A stretch of DNA of 5,121 bases, taken from positions 1 to 5,121 of the forward strand of contig JACCYX010000532.1 of the NCBI GenBank assembly GCA_013696265.1, written 5' to 3'. Under the pieces are notes generated by a model. It worked only from the letters and a program-made list of their open reading frames with translations, did no database searches and was not told the DNA's origin. The position numbers were made by a program, and so were the translations under genes. This stretch comes from Chloroflexia bacterium. GTDB lineage: Bacteria > Chloroflexota > Chloroflexia > Thermomicrobiales > UBA6265. Within the stretch, counting starts at the first letter, position 1. The number at the start of each line of letters is the position of its first letter. Shown one piece after another: positions 4,995-5,121 of the stretch.

Positions 4995-5121
4995 CTACAC
5001 CGTCACGACCGGGCGTTCGGCTGGCTTCTTGCGTTCGCGCTTCGGCGGTTTGGCGGCGAGCGGGTCCATGCCTGGCGTCCAGACCAGGCCGTCGTCCGGA
5101 TCGGCGACCTCGAAGCCGAGC
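4995..5121 (-). CDS. C-terminal end of an unidentified protein (runs off the window)
   Basis: Only the last 41 codons plus a TAG stop (complement of 4995-4997) are present; the start lies beyond the right edge. The visible sequence has an acidic and hydrophobic part, LGFEVADPDDGLVWTPGMDP, followed by a basic, Pro/Lys/Arg-rich tail (KPPKRERKKPAERP) ending VVTV. The frame is open to the edge, and the composition looks like a real protein end with a flexible charged tail. I do not recognise the family. It converges on the GGT-family gene with a 61-bp gap. Confidence 0.55.
   Translation of the reverse strand, partial: LGFEVADPDDGLVWTPGMDPLAAKPPKRERKKPAERPVVTV

Overview
This is a 5.1-kb bacterial segment with high GC content. 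All its readable genes use the standard code, and several starts have a clear Shine-Dalgarno site (AGGAG-type), including one GTG start. The gene content and the TGTCATTCCGAGC-type dispersed repeat would fit a Chloroflexota (Thermomicrobia-like) genome. That placement is a guess from general familiarity, because the window holds no phylogenetic marker gene.

Layout. Bases 1-170 carry no convincing gene but hold a 92-bp repeat unit (61-152). A complete metallo-beta-lactamase-fold hydrolase gene runs leftward (1127-171). About 215 bp of divergent intergenic DNA, with two short dyads, separates it from a rightward three-gene cluster: a small excisionase/MerR-like helix-turn-helix protein (1344-1676), a PIN-domain nuclease (1717-2154) and a small zinc-ribbon protein with one membrane segment (2179-2673). 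A 586-bp non-coding stretch (2674-3259) follows. It holds two more copies of the 66-92 bp repeat, arranged head to head, then an 8-bp inverted repeat over a possible promoter, then a separate 113-bp imperfect palindrome. A complete gamma-glutamyltransferase-family Ntn-hydrolase gene (3260-4933) comes next. The last 127 bp contain the C-terminal end of an unidentified leftward gene.

How the genes may work together. The HTH and PIN genes are 40 nt apart and look like an antitoxin-toxin pair whose antitoxin carries an HTH_17/Xis-type DNA-binding domain, with a candidate operator just upstream. The zinc-ribbon gene starts 24 nt after the PIN stop and is probably co-transcribed, but its link to the pair is unknown. 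The hydrolase and the GGT-family enzyme look like separate transcription units.

Most interesting points: the HTH-PIN-zinc ribbon cluster; the GGT-like enzyme, which keeps the catalytic machinery but by eye lacks the residues that hold the gamma-glutamyl group in classical GGT; and the layered repeats in the intergenic DNA. I see no clear evidence for a wholly new system.
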